In this document: in pieces, positions 1 to 11,538 of the stretch
Layout: every line of letters starts with the position of its first letter
Numbering within the stretch: position 1 is the first letter of the stretch
DNA from: Engraulis encrasicolus
Lineage: Eukaryota > Chordata > Actinopteri > Clupeiformes > Engraulidae
Length of the DNA: 64,000 nucleotides
Direction of reading: 5' to 3'
Assembly: GCF_034702125.1 (NCBI RefSeq)
Contig: NC_085873.1
Coordinates: forward strand, 44,592,144 to 44,656,143
Position numbers and translations under genes: made by a program
The notes under the pieces: generated by a model
Database searches by the model: none
What the model saw: only the letters and a program-made list of their open reading frames with translations
What the model was told of the DNA's origin: nothing

Positions 1-145
1 TTTACTTTTGTGGACTTCATTTGTATCCTGCGACCCCCATCCATCCTTCACCTATAAACATCCAGCAGTTTTGTTCTTTTCTTTTTTCTTTTGTATTTTT
101 CTCTCTTTTTTTTCCCGTGGACGTATTTTCCATCCATCTGTTGCC

Positions 146-2805
146 ATGCCGATCCTGAAGCAGCTAGTATCGGGCTCGTCCCAGTCCAAGCGGCGGTCCC
201 GCGCCGACCTGACGCCCGAGATGATCAGCGCTCCCCTGGGCGACTTCCGCCACACCATGCACGTGGGCCGAGGAGGGGACACATTCGGGGACACCTCCTT
301 CCTCGCCAGCAGGAGTGGAGAACCCCCCCGGCAACCCACCGACACCCTGCCGCCACCTCCACCACAGCATCAGTATCAGATGGTAAGTGGCAGGGCAAGC
401 GAGGCCAGGGGTATTGTGACGTCATAGTTAACCCGTTAAACAAAAAAGGGTAGTTGGTTGATCCGGGTGTATCTGCCACAGATAGTACACTATAAATGAT
501 ATACACTATTGATACTTATGATATTCAACCTCTAATTTAAGAGTTAGTCAAATTCAACAAATAGGTAGTCTGATTTCATTCTCAAGTGTAAAATTTACTA
601 CAAATTGACTGGGCAGCTGTGGCCTAGTGGTTAGGGAGTTGGTCAATCTAGGGGTTGTTGGTTTGAATCCCATCTGACCTCTCCCTCCCCCTCCATCCAT
701 GGATGCAGTGCCCTTGAGCAAGGCCCCTACCCCCAGGGACTGTAACCAATACCCTGAAAAATAATAACTGTAAGTCGCTTTGGATGAAAGAGTCAGCGTA
801 GCGTAATATAATGTAAAAATTGAACACAGTAAAATCTACTAGGCCTACATGTTAACCTTTTCCCTCTCTCTCTCTCTTTCCACCGCTAGTCACATCCCCA
901 GCATCCCAGCCAGCCGCCACCCCCGCCTCCAGACTCCTCCCCCCCAACCCAGCACCACAAGCCCAGCCTTCTCTCCCGGACCTTCCGCAGCAGCAAGCGC
1001 TCGCAGTCGGTCAACCGAGCCGCCGACAAGCACAAGTCGTCCTCCTCCATCATGGTCTCCTCGGCAACGCCCACCATGCTGCTGCCGGGCAACGGCTCCC
1101 CGACGCACGTGAAGACGGCCATCTCGCTGCCGTACCTGAACGAGGGAGGAGGAGGAGGAGGTGCGCTCTCCTTCCCCAAAAGTGTCTCCTCCAGTCCGCT
1201 CAAGAGAGGTAGGCTATGGGATCGGGTTGAGGTGTAAATCACACCCTCCATGGCGATTCGATTCAATATTGATTTTTTTAGGCCAACGATCCAGGCTAGC
1301 AGTTAACATTGAGTCCTATGAGACCAGCTGGCGGCTAACCGGTCTCATAGGACTCAATGTTAACTGCTAGCTTGGAGGTAAAATTTGCACTGCCATACCC
1401 AGAGAACGGTTGAAAGTACAGGAGAATGGTAAAACCCTATTATTTAACTCAAGGGGAGGTGTAAAATAAGCTTATTTCCAAAAATGGGACATATCACTTT
1501 AAGACTGCCTCCATTCTCCCCTGAGCCACCCCATCACTTTAAGAATTTCTCCTCCGGTCTCCTCCAGTCAACTCACGATTTTTGTTTATTTGTTGGATCC
1601 CCATTAGCTGTAGCAATGCCACAGCTATTCTTCCTGGGGTCCTCTTAACGTATTCAATAAAATCCGTTCATCAAAGTAATGTCATTAAAAGAAAAATCAA
1701 CCTTGCTACTTTGTTCTGTACCACCTTAAGTTTGGCAAGATGTGTTCTAAATCAGTGTTTCTTAACTGGTGGGTCGGGACCCAAAAGTGGGTCGTTGAGA
1801 GGTCCTGGGTGGGTCGTGGTGTAAAAATGTAAAAACTGTGGGTCGCACAACCATTCCAGTTAAGAACCACTGTTCTAGATGCATTAGACCATACTATGTT
1901 ACAATCAATTCTTCATCTGACTCAGAACCCAAGGCACTAATGACTCTTTTCACCAATTAGGTATGGGATCATCGGGAGACGTGATTGACGGCCGGAAACC
2001 GGCCAATGGGGCGGCAGCTTCAGCGGCGGCCTTGGCCATACAGGAGCCAGATCTCCTGGAGGCGGAGCGTGAGCGTCGATTCGGTGACCTCAGCGACCTC
2101 CCGCCCTCTCTACCCCGAGGCGGCGGCGGCGGCGGTATGAAGCACGCGGAGTCCATCATGTCCTTCCACATCGACCTCGGCCCCTCCATGCTGGGAGACA
2201 TCCTCAGTGTCATGGACAAGCCCGCCGCCTGGGACTGCGACGACAGCGACCTCGGGTTCGAGGACGGGCGCGGTTCGCCCCCGCTCAGCCCGCCCAGAGC
2301 AGCCGGAAACGGGGTCGGAGGGGGAGTCGATCACCGTGCCAATGGCCACGATGACGTCGTAGGTGGTGGTGGTGGTGGTGGTGGTGGTAGAGGAGGCGGG
2401 GCGAGTAGTGATGACAACGAGGCTCCGTCACCCCCTGCTCCATCCAGGCCTCCTCGTATCACCTCCTCCTCCTCCACCTCCACCTCCACTTCCTCCTCCT
2501 CCTCTCGCTATGCGTCCAATAATGGTGGAGGAGCCGTCGTAAGGCCCCCTGGTGGCCAACACCTGGATAGCTGCTCCGTGTCCAGCTCTGGATCTACGGT
2601 GCAGGACGACAGAATGAGCGGCAGCATTGGCGGGCACAGTAACCATGGATACAGTAACCAGCGCAACCAGCTGAACCATAGCAACCAGAGCGAAACGGAC
2701 GGTGACAGCGCCCGCTTCAGCTCGCCGGGCCGCTCCACCACCAGGGAAGAGGATCGAGACTTCTCCTTCATGGATGATGACGACGAGGACGAGATCCGGG
2801 TCTAG
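146..2805 (+). CDS. cdc42ep4: Cdc42 effector protein 4 (CRIB/BORG family), three coding exons
   Basis: Joined exons 146-382, 890-1208 and 1961-2805 give 466 codons plus stop. Introns are GT-AG (GTAAGT/CTAG in phase 0; GTAGGC/TTAG in phase 1) and the frame is kept across both. The N-terminus MPILKQLVSG fixes the start. The CRIB motif ISAPLGDFRHTMHVG (residues 27-41) is the Cdc42/TC10-GTP binding site. BORG homology follows: SKRSQSV and SLPYLNE in exon 2, KHAESIMSFHIDLGPSML at about 246-263, and the C-terminal FSFMDDDDEDEIRV, whose acidic DEIRV end is typical of CDC42EP4. The family regulates actin and septin organisation downstream of Cdc42. It is longer than the mammalian protein (about 356 aa) because of Pro-, Gly- and Ser-rich inserts. 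The mammalian coding region is, to my knowledge, a single exon, so the introns are unusual. An alternative acceptor 12 bp downstream (exon from 902) is also in frame. Confidence 0.93.
608..816 (+). mobile_element. tRNA-derived SINE in cdc42ep4 intron 1
   Basis: The head resembles a pol III internal promoter: an A-box-like GTGGCCTAGTGGTTAGGG and a B-box-like GGTTTGAATCCC. The body carries the CCCTTGAGCAAGGC motif common in teleost SINEs. The 3' end is the widespread GTAAGTCGCTTTGGATGAAAG tail shared with L2-type LINEs. It lies entirely within the 507-bp first intron, in sense with the gene. Exact edges are approximate. Confidence 0.8.
1282..1502. mobile_element. Partial foldback MITE (family of 45299-45624) in cdc42ep4 intron 2
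   Basis: A short palindrome (GAGTCCTATGAGACC facing GGTCTCATAGGACTC) is followed by an arm ending in AAAAATGGGACATATCACTTT. The same right arm, in the same order, occurs in the complete palindromic copy at 45299-45624. The left arm is mostly missing here, so this is a truncated copy. Confidence 0.75.
1570..1690 (-). mobile_element. Antisense LINE 3' end fragment in cdc42ep4 intron 2
   Basis: TTGGATCCCCATTAGCTGTA followed by CTATTCTTCCTGGGGTCC matches, from memory of teleost repeats, the reverse complement of a common LINE 3' tail. No coding part is visible. Edges are approximate. Confidence 0.45.
1753..1872. mobile_element. 120-bp hAT-type MITE in cdc42ep4 intron 2
   Basis: It starts CAGTGTTTCTTAACTGG and ends CCAGTTAAGAACCACTG, giving imperfect terminal inverted repeats of the CAGTG hAT type. 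The flanking 8-bp duplication is TTCTAAAT (1745-1752) and TTCTAGAT (1873-1880), 7 of 8 identical. There is no coding capacity. Together with its neighbours, it means most of intron 2 is transposon-derived. Confidence 0.8.
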
Positions 2806-3107
2806 GTCGAGGACTAGGTCTCGGTCTGGGACCAAAAGAACCGGGTCTAGGGACAGGAGAGGTGAACTGGGCCTAGCATGAGATCTGGGTCTTGGGTTCA
2901 GTGCTGGGATGTGAAAGTGGCAGTGACCTTTATTCATGGGCAATGGGTATGGGTGGGTTGGGAAGAGATCCGGGTGAAGGTGCTGAGAACTAGACTTTAT
3001 GAACAACTTGGAAAGAGACGGGTGGAAGGGAAAAATGTGTAGGACTGATGTGAGGAGAATGAAGTCTTGGGGAACTTGTATGTGTGGGCAACATGGACTT
3101 TTACGGG

Positions 3108-3289
3108 CAGGGCTCTAAATTAACACTAGCCAACCGGCCAAATGCCTGGTGAAATTTCAGTTTGACTGTTAAAAATGACCAAGTTATTGGCCACTTTTAC
3201 CATTAATGAGTGTCTATTTGGCTAGTACGATCAATGTATACCAGCCATTTTGGCTGGTGGTGAAAAAAAAGTTAATTTAGAGCTTACAG
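3108..3289. mobile_element. Short TIR element (CAGGGCTCTAAATTAAC family)
   Basis: The left end CAGGGCTCTAAATTAAC faces a right end GTTAATTTAGAGC. The interior carries CTAGCCA and TGGCTAG motifs. A related, rearranged copy lies at 16141-16300 (left part AAATGCTGGTGAAATTTCAG, end TAGAGCCCTG). It is non-coding and was probably mobilised by a hAT-like transposase. Confidence 0.65.
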
Positions 3290-3869
3290 ATAGTAATGAG
3301 GAGTAAAATCCCAAGATGATGGAGTGGTAGGCATAAGGAGAGGGACTATACATGTAGATTCCAAGGAGGAAGAGGTAAATTGTGTTTTTTTTCTACTGTT
3401 TGAGGGGTGAAGGACAACAAATATGTGACCTTGCATCCTCACCTGGCATGAGACTGAACGAAATGATGAAGAAGGGCTGATGGAACTGGAAGAGGATGGA
3501 GAATCATGAAGATATTTTGTCTATAGGACCGCACGACTTTTGTGGCCATCGGGAACTTTTTCAGCACACTCGTTAGTATAAATGTCATCACCCTTACCAT
3601 TACCACTACAGCCAACACTCCTTTGTGTGTGTGTGCATGCATGCGTCTGTAAAACACATGCTACAATATGGATTCTGTGGTGCTGAGGTTTTCCCCAAGT
3701 AATTCTACTACTATGATTTTATGTTTCTTCTACATGGTCATATTATGGTAATACAGTGTTGATCACTGACCCTAACTGGACGTTGGATGGGCTATGGACA
3801 GGACACACCAAGACACCTCCGATCCCCGTTCCCACAAACCCACCTTCTTTGTCCGCACTCCAAATCTAG

Positions 3870-4364
3870 TATGGTCACCTATTTTTGGGGCAATTGGATT
3901 GCAATGACCTATGCAGCATGCACCGCAGACCATGGGCACTCCAAGACAAAACACCACCAACACCCTTTCCCACACAGTCCTAGCTTTGGCCACGCCCTCC
4001 TAGTGATGCAACACCTTCAGCGTTGCTACTAGTCAGGCCAGGAGCAATACAAATATCGTTTCTGAGCTCCGGAGAAATCGGGAACCTCCACCCACTTTGT
4101 CTGAAGCCAGTCAACTTTGAGCAGCTCCAACAGCCCTGGGTAGAGGCATGTTCAAGGCAGTGACGCGGTTTAAGCAGAGACGTTCTATTGGGACTAAGAA
4201 AAAGTTTTGGTTTAAGAATTCGGCATAGCTTTTTCTGACCTTGACTAGTAGCAAACCAGGCAAACACAGTCCCACTCTGTCTACAGTATGGTCTCCAATA
4301 TTCTGGTCTATTGGACTGCAATAACCTAGAGCGCATTCTTGATGGACCATAGACACTCCGAGAC
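3870..4364. repeat. Diverged direct duplication
   Basis: Segment 3870-3947 (TATGGTCACC ... ATTGGATTGCAATGACCT ... GACCATGGGCACTCCAAGAC) is repeated, diverged, at 4286-4364 (TATGGTCTCC ... ATTGGACTGCAATAACCT ... GACCATAGACACTCCGAGAC). Between them, around 4030-4100, is a short inverted match to the MITE family found at 19004 and 28781. Confidence 0.55.
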
Positions 4365-4810
4365 GTCACGCCTTCAAGCCATTTCCCATAATTCATCTCT
4401 GTCTTTCCAGTATATCCTCTGTGTTTTCTATGGTCCCTCATTCTGGCCAACGGGATCATAAATGGTCAGTTGTTGGCTGCCCACATCCTAGCTCCTTTAA
4501 TTGGCTATGTTGATGTTTTAGAACTTCTGTTTTAGCCAATGACAGGGTTTGCCTCTATGTACGTCCATCTTTATACAGCCTATGATTGGCTGATGGCTCA
4601 TACCTCCAAGACTGTTGACCAATCAGACTCCAAGGCACAGTCAGCTTCAGAATCCTTTGCCTTCATAACACTCTTGTTGTCTTGAGACAATAGACTCCAT
4701 TCCACTACAGACTACACATACACTACACTAAATGTACACTACGCTAGTCAGTAACACATCCTAAATTAAAGTGCCGTTGCCTGCCACCTACTGTAAAAGA
4801 TCATGAAGAT

Positions 4811-4933
<123 letters not shown>

Positions 4934-5695
4934 ACTGACTCGGTAAAGACAAGGCTGATTGGGTAAAGTCATATGGTTTATTGTACCAAGTACATTTTTG
5001 TCTGACAGAGTCTGTCAGTCCATGTATTATATGTAGGTAGTTTCTGTTCTACTAAATATTTACAGTGAGAGTGTACAGTTTGCTGGCATTGGGTTGTGTG
5101 TATGTGTCCAAGTTTTCTTACAAGTTCACCTGATTTTTTTTCTCTTTCAAGTTGTATATACAGATGCATCATCATGTCATTTACTGAGGTCTGACCTAGA
5201 GCAGCCCAAATGATGGACTTTTAAGTCACCAACTAATACAGCATTGCACGTTGGGAAATGCAGTCTACAGAATTGCATTTTGGGAAATATTGTGTGTGTA
5301 TATATAACCACATTAAGTCTTATCAATTCACACTTTAATTTTGTAATGTAGGATATTCTCTGATATACCAGCACTTTGTGTGCACGGATGTGGAGTATAC
5401 AGGTACCTGGGTTCAAATAATTGCCAAATGACATTTGGAGGTTGATTTCTCATATTGTTCTTTATTTTTTCCATGGCAGTTCCATCCGTTTGACTCACTA
5501 CAGTACAACACAGCTCTCAGTCGCTATGGATAAGGAAATATAAAACACAGTCACAAATGTACAGTATCTACATGTCTTAATTATTGAGTGTGAGTGTGTG
5601 TATTGTTGCTACTTGCACATGTATAAATTATAGGTGGCCTTTATAGATACACATTGCTGGATAAGGTGACGAGCATAGACATGAGGTACTTGGGC

Positions 5696-5800
5696 GTGGG
5701 CGTGCATGCGTGCGTGCCTGCGTGCGTGCCTGCGTGCGTGCCTGCGTGCGTGCCTGCGTGCGTGCCTGCGTGCGTGCCTGCGTGCGTGCCTGCGTGCGTG

Positions 5801-5851
<51 letters not shown>

Positions 5852-5871
5852 TTGTGCGTGTGCGTGTGTGC

Positions 5872-5904
<33 letters not shown>

Positions 5905-5911
5905 TGTGTGT
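5696..5911. repeat. Compound minisatellite/microsatellite (TGCGTGCGTGCC)n-(TG)n
   Basis: About eight copies of a 12-bp unit TGCGTGCGTGCC run straight into a (TG)n tract and then into GCGC- and TGTG-rich sequence. The first block is CpG-dense compared with its surroundings. All three forward frames stay open because the 12-bp unit contains no stop. Confidence 0.95.
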
Positions 5912-6087
5912 GCGTTTACCGGCTGCCCTGTGTACTGTATGGTGGGACCCCGTAGGTGTTTTGGCAGACTGTGACAGTAATGTTATCTAGAGTTGTCTAA
6001 GGTTGGTTGCATTAAAAGTGACCAAGGCCCAGCTAAGCTCCAGGAGCCCTATACTACAAAGCTTGTTCAGTAGTAAACCAGGTTACG

Positions 6088-6312
6088 TTAAAGGGGTATG
6101 CCACTATTTTGGGGCTTAATACAGTTAAAATCATGCTACAATGCTACACGGATACATTGACTTTCACTAGCTTAGCGACATATTCCCTCTTTTGACTTGT
6201 CTTACAGCAAGACAACGCTTAACATGAAAAATAAGACACTTTACCACCTTTATAAACCCCAGCCAACGATTTTAACTGTATTAAGCCCCAAAATAGTGGC
6301 ATACCCCTTTAA
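6088..6312. mobile_element. Foldback MITE, internally deleted copy (TTAAAGGGGTATGCC family)
   Basis: Ends are TTAAAGGGGTATGCCACTA and TAGTGGCATACCCCTTTAA. The right arm (TTGACTTTCACTAGCTTAGC ... CAAGACAACGCTTAACATG) is nearly the same as the arms of the full palindromic copy at 17303-17644, but most of the left arm is missing here. It is non-coding. Confidence 0.85.
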
Positions 6313-6331
6313 GGCCCTCTTCCAGAGCCAG

Positions 6332-6428
6332 GTCCCTGATTCTCGACAGTGTCGTTGCTAGCTAGTTAGCAAACTTGTGTGTTGCTTATGGGAAATTGTA
6401 TTGCAACCACTGTCGAGAAACAGGGTCC
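6332..6428. repeat. Short palindromic GATTCTCGACAG/CTGTCGAGAAAC element
   Basis: The left end TCTCGACAGTG is inverted as CACTGTCGAGAAA at the right, with GTTGCTAGCTAGTTAGCAA inside. It resembles the foldback family at 18171, 18468 and 26549, whose ends are GTTTCTCGA. Confidence 0.6.
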
Positions 6429-6845
6429 TGGTCCAGTCCTTTGGCTTAGTTTTGGCCTTTTTCTGGCCTAGAGCCAATCCCTATCCTGGTAACGAATCCA
6501 AGTTGTAAGGCCTAAGAGTTGAGGCAGTAAAGTGAGTTCACGAAGTGTAAGCCATGATTGTTTGTTTGACCATATGTCTGGTGGAAGTCGCAGACATTGA
6601 AGTTGCATTAGCTGCAATTTATCCAGGAATAGGTTTTGAGATTTGAACTGAAAAGTTCATTTTTTTGTCAAAATTCTAGTTTTGTACATGGAACCTGACT
6701 CCCAACGTTTTTTTGGCTCCGCATCATTTGGCTTTCAAGTGCCTAGTCATTGCCAGTCCATCACAAGGAGTGTATTCCAATATGCGAACTCCCATCCTCA
6801 CTTGCTCACTTGCCTACTTGCCTGTTTTGTCCAAGGAGGTAATGG

Positions 6846-6985
6846 AATGGACTGCATTTATATAGCGCTTTTCCACTCCTTCGAGCACTCAAAGCGCTTT
6901 ACATTGCATGCCTCACATTCACCCATTCACACTCACATTCACACACCGGTGGCTGTGGCTGCCACGCAGGGTACCACCAGAGATA
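6846..6985. repeat. Dispersed teleost repeat (TTATATAGCGCTTTTC motif)
   Basis: GGACTGCATTTATATAGCGC followed by CACTCAAAGCGCTTTACA and CACCCATTCACAC is, from general knowledge, an abundant interspersed repeat tail in fish genomes. There is no coding content. Confidence 0.55.
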
Positions 6986-7930
6986 TTCTATAGAGATATG
7001 CCAACATAATAGGTTTCTATGGGCACCTAACGTGACCAGGTTCCGGTCTGCCTAAAGGGGCGTGTCATAATGCTCCTACAATGAATAGAACAGTCCTTAG
7101 GTCTGCCTAGGTCTGCCTAAGGGGGGCCATAATAGAACCAGGAAACAATGGGCCAATGGAACCTCTCTCTCTCTACTCTCTCTGGTACCACCCTGCCACC
7201 AGGAGCCACCAGGGAGGGGCGTCACCGAGACACGAGGCCACAAGCACAGGTCAAGGATGGGAGTCCGCATATTGGAATCCACCCAATGATCATGATTCTC
7301 ATTTGTCAACAGAGCATTGATAATTGTCCCAGGTGATTGGTTGAGTAAACTGTGGTAGGGAATTGGACAGATACTCTGTTGGGATTGGCCGAGTTCTGTG
7401 TAGTCCACAAGCTGTAGCCCAAGGAAAATAGGTGCTTGTCAAATGCCTCAGTTTCCCAAGACTGCAACTTTATTGTACTGCAAATGTGCCAAGTTATATG
7501 AGAATTTTATTTTATTCATGACAAGTAGGCAGTTTATGGTCATGATAAATCCTTAGCTGATCAATAGCTGCACAAGAAAGGCCAAATATTGTAATTACTT
7601 TGAACTGAGAGTGTGTGTGCATGCGCGCGTGTGTCTGTGTGTGTGTGAATGTGTGAGCATGCCATACTTGGATCTGTTCGGTTTGTAAAAGCTTATTCCC
7701 CTCTATTGTCTTAATAACCACCCAAGCTCTCCTTAGTACCACAACTAACTTACATAGCTGTGCAAACCCTTGCCCATACGAAAGTGAAAGAACAGCCCTG
7801 GTTACCACCAAGCCTTTCTGAGATTTCACTACCATTGATCCTTTAGAATGATGATCAGTGGATTCTCCATTGGAACACACTGCTGTCTGAAATGCTTCTA
7901 TGACATTGTGCATTCGATGGGTTGAAGATC

Positions 7931-8056
7931 TCAGAACTGTGCCATTGGTGTGTGTGTGTGTGTGTGTGCGTGTGTGTGTGTGTACGCGTGTGAGATCTCA
8001 GAAGTGTGTGTGTGTGTACTTGTGTGTATTCGCATGTGCGTGTGTGGGTGGGTGTG
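7931..8056. repeat. Imperfect (GT)n tracts
   Basis: Several GT runs are broken by GCGT, TACGCG and GATCTCAGAAG. The surrounding 7000-8380 region shows no gene that I recognise. Confidence 0.85.
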
Positions 8057-8388
8057 TTAGCTTGCAATTTCCACTTGAGATACAGCAACACTATGATTAA
8101 GGGGCATCATTGCCAAGTGATGCCAATGATTTCTTCCTTGTGGTTAGCATTTGGCATAATTCTTTCTTTTGTTTTATTATTATTTTTCTTTTATTTACTG
8201 AAGACAGAAAACTTTGGGACACATGGTTTAGTTTAAGAAATACATATTCTTGAGGGAGCTGATTTTATTATTATTTCTTCCTTATCTTTTTTTTGTTTGT
8301 TGTTTCTTTTGTTCCGTATTAATAAATATGATATATAAATGTATTTACCTTGCTCCCAGTTCACTTTGGAATAACTGCTATATTTTTC

Positions 8389-8394
8389 AATAAA
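8389..8394 (+). terminator. Candidate poly(A) signal AATAAA
   Basis: TTTTTCAATAAAACAG is followed about 45 bp later by a GTGTGTGTG GU-rich element, which is the arrangement of a mammalian-type cleavage site. It could end the cdc42ep4 transcript (a 3' UTR of about 5.6 kb) or be fortuitous. Confidence 0.3.
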
Positions 8395-8964
8395 ACAGAA
8401 TGCTGGTAATCTTTGCACAAGTTGTTTTCCCCTGATTCTTCTCTTGTGTGTGTGATTCATTGATTCATTTTAAATGGGGAGGGGAAGCAATTAATTGCAT
8501 CTATTCCATCGAAAAGACTTGCCTGAAGTGTGTGTGCGTGCGTGCATGCGTGCATGCGTGTGTGTGTGTTTGCTTGTGTGCATAAAATACATCACGTCAA
8601 GGCAAGAAAAGCTTTAATGACTGTTAGGTAGGCCTACGCCAAATCCCCCAAGCGTTGATTTAAACAAGTTTCTAACATGTCAACTTTCTTTTATGAATTT
8701 GTGCCTTCTGTCAAAACATGTGATTAAGGGAGGGCAAAGCAAGCATACAATCAGTCTTTGTCAAAACTTTGGTGAAAGACACTTCCGGATTTTTTTTTAC
8801 CCCCTCCATTTTATTCTTTCCCCCCCGGAAATATTTGTGAATCCTTTGAGTGGTTGCCTAGGCTTCTGGCCCGAATTGGCTAAAGTTATGCTGCTTCAAG
8901 CATTTTAATGCAGCAATTCATATTTTGGAACGCATTCACAGACATGTTCATTCTCCTTCTGAAC

Positions 8965-9297
<333 letters not shown>

Positions 9298-9551
9298 CTC
9301 AGAGCCTGTGCCAGCCGTTCTTCACCACAAAACGCTCATTGTGCCCTCCAAATGTTGGACAATATGGTGTCTGTGTGTGTCCTCCAAATGTGAAAAAAAT
9401 GTTTGTGTATTTGTATGCGCCCTCTCCAAATGTTGTTGTGTGTGTGCGTGTATATGTCTGTGTGTGTGTGTGCGTGTGTGCGTGTGTATGAAGCACGAAC
9501 TGACACCCTGATTGGTGGAAAAGGGTGATGCCAGGCTTGCTGGAAGGGCTG

Positions 9552-9598
9552 GATACACACACACAGACACACACACACATACTGACTTGACTGGCTAG

Positions 9599-9632
<34 letters not shown>

Positions 9633-9800
9633 TGACTTGACTGGCTAGATACACACACACACACACACATACTGACTTGACTGGCTAGATACACACACAC
9701 AGACACACACATACTGACTTGGGCTAACTACACACACACAGACACACACATACTGACTTGACTGGCTAGATACACACACACAGACACACACATACTGACT
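9552..9800. repeat. Minisatellite with AC-rich unit and ATACTGACTTG
   Basis: Roughly six units of ACACACA(C)AGACACACACAT plus ACTGACTTG(ACTGGCTAGAT) vary in length because the AC part expands and contracts. Two units end in GACTTGGGCTAAC instead, showing unit variants. Confidence 0.9.
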
Positions 9801-10198
9801 TGGGCTAACCATTCGCTTAACCTAACTGGTCTTATTACATACTAGTCCAGTTAAATTGAGTTAAATAACTGTATAATTAAGCTAGGTCACCTACAGTATA
9901 CCGAGTTAACTTGACTAACTTAAACTGGGTGTTCTTAATACAGAGGAGCTCATTGTAATTGGGGCTCTTTTTTAGAACTCCTTGTGCTCAGAACGCATGC
10001 AGTAGCAGGAACAGCACCTCTGAATAGCTGTCCTCAGCCAACCTGAAAAGCATTGACCTGCTAATGATCACAAAAAGAGAGAAAAGTGGGAAAAAAATAA
10101 TACAGGTTTCACCAGGACAGGACAGGACAGGACTCATGACCAGACCGATGTTGTCACCCGCTCGCATAACTGCAGAGAAGTGCCTCACAGATGGGCAC

Positions 10199-10597
10199 CA
10201 GGGCTTGACACTGCCACCTGCCAACCGGCCAAATGCTGGTAAAACTTGGCTGTGGCTGGTAACAATTTCAATGTTATTAGCCAATTTGGCAGGTAGCTTA
10301 TTTTATGGTATGATATATCAGAATAGCGTATATTCTGCACTTTGAGCTTTCTTAAACTTAAATACAAACAATTGATACACAAGGGGCAGTTACTCAGTTT
10401 CTATTTGTTTGTTTTATTTCCATGTAGACACCCATGCACTCATCTTTTTTGCTTTAAGCACCTCATTTTCTGAGGTTAGATGTACATGAAAAAAAAGGAA
10501 TTGAAATTGTGGCTAGTAGAATAGCTGGATGGCTAGTGACTCGGGAAAACCACTAGCCACAGTGGCCGGCAAGCGGAAAGGTTAATGCCAAGCCCTG
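10199..10597. mobile_element. hAT-like non-autonomous element (CAGGGCTTGACA ends)
   Basis: It starts CAGGGCTTGACAC and ends GCCAAGCCCTG. It is flanked by ATGGGCAC (10191-10198) and ATGGGTAC (10598-10605), 7 of 8 identical, which fits hAT. The interior has CAACCGGCCAAATGCTGGTA near the left and ACTAGCCACAGTGGCCGGCA near the right. A second, invaded copy in reverse orientation spans about 11492-13391. Confidence 0.75.
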
Positions 10598-10618
10598 ATG
10601 GGTACTATCGACAGACTG

Positions 10619-11025
10619 GGTGCATTCCAATTAGCGGACTCCCATCCTCGCTTGCCTCCTTGTGGCCTCGTGATGACATCACGGACATCAGAATTGTATT
10701 TGAATATCTTGCAAAAGCAATTCACTGGTGAGTTTCTCAAAAGAGAAGTTGTTAGCCTGTTAGCAACTTCGGTAGTTGCCAATGGGAAAATGCATTGAAA
10801 ACAACAAAGTAGCTAATGTAGTAAGCAACTTTGGTTTTGAGAAATTCACCCCTGATGTAATTTTCCCATTTTAAAACAGGTTGTTGAATGAAGAATAGTC
10901 CCCCAAAAGTTGTTGTGACTAGGCTGACTTTGTTTTCTCCATGGAGACGGGGCGTCAGCAAAACACAAGGCCACAAGCACAAACGGAGGACGGGAGTCCG
11001 CTTATTGGAATCTACCCATTGTGTG
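10619..11025. mobile_element. Inverted-repeat element with TGCATTCCAAT ends
   Basis: The left arm GTGCATTCCAATTAGCGGAC with TCCCATCCTC faces GACGGGAGTCCGCTTATTGG at the right. The second foldback (10727-10854) is nested inside. Related ends appear at 6770-6830, 7190-7290 and 61142-61434. Confidence 0.65.
10727..10854. mobile_element. Foldback MITE (GTGAGTTTCTCAAAA family), copy 1
   Basis: GGTGAGTTTCTCAAAAGAG at the left is inverted as TTTTGAGAAATTCACCCC at the right, with GTTAGCAACTTCGG and CAACTTTGG in the arms. An essentially identical copy lies at 62062-62191 inside GPCR unit 5, 51 kb away, so the family moved recently. Confidence 0.8.
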
Positions 11026-11214
11026 TGTGTGTGTGCGTGCGCCTGTGTGTGTGTGCACGCATGTGTTTGCCAGGTGGTGTGGGCAGTTGTAGCATGAATA
11101 ATGTGAGGTGCCTGGATGTTGTGGTGGAATGTCTGGCAGATGGCACGCGGTGGCAGCACAAAGACCTGTGCCACCCATCAACCCCACCCACCTCATGCCA
11201 CCTATTATTCAACA

Positions 11215-11221
11215 CACACGC

Positions 11222-11279
<58 letters not shown>

Positions 11280-11305
11280 ATGCACACGCACACGCACGCA
11301 CACAC
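11215..11305. repeat. (CA)n microsatellite with GCAC variants
   Basis: CA runs with interspersed GCACAC and TGCACACG. The neighbouring 11020-11070 has a short GT tract. No gene in 11070-11490. Confidence 0.95.
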
Positions 11306-11538
11306 CAGTTGCCATTGCCATACCATTGCCAACCTATTCAATCCTCTTACAAAGACCACCATCCCCAAGCCCATTCAACCATACCCACCTTATGTCACGT
11401 CATGGCCTGCCACTCCTACTACCCATTCACCCACATCCAGGCTTGGAAACAACCCAGCAGCCCATGCCACCCATTGCACCCACCACCCATGGCTAGACAT
11501 TAACTTTTTCCTCTCACCGGCCACTGTGACTATTAGTC

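Noticed and set aside
2428..3006. Long minus-strand frame over cdc42ep4 exon 3
   Set aside because: It is a shadow of GC-rich coding sequence. The + strand has the conserved CRIB/BORG domains, and the minus frame has no recognisable domain.
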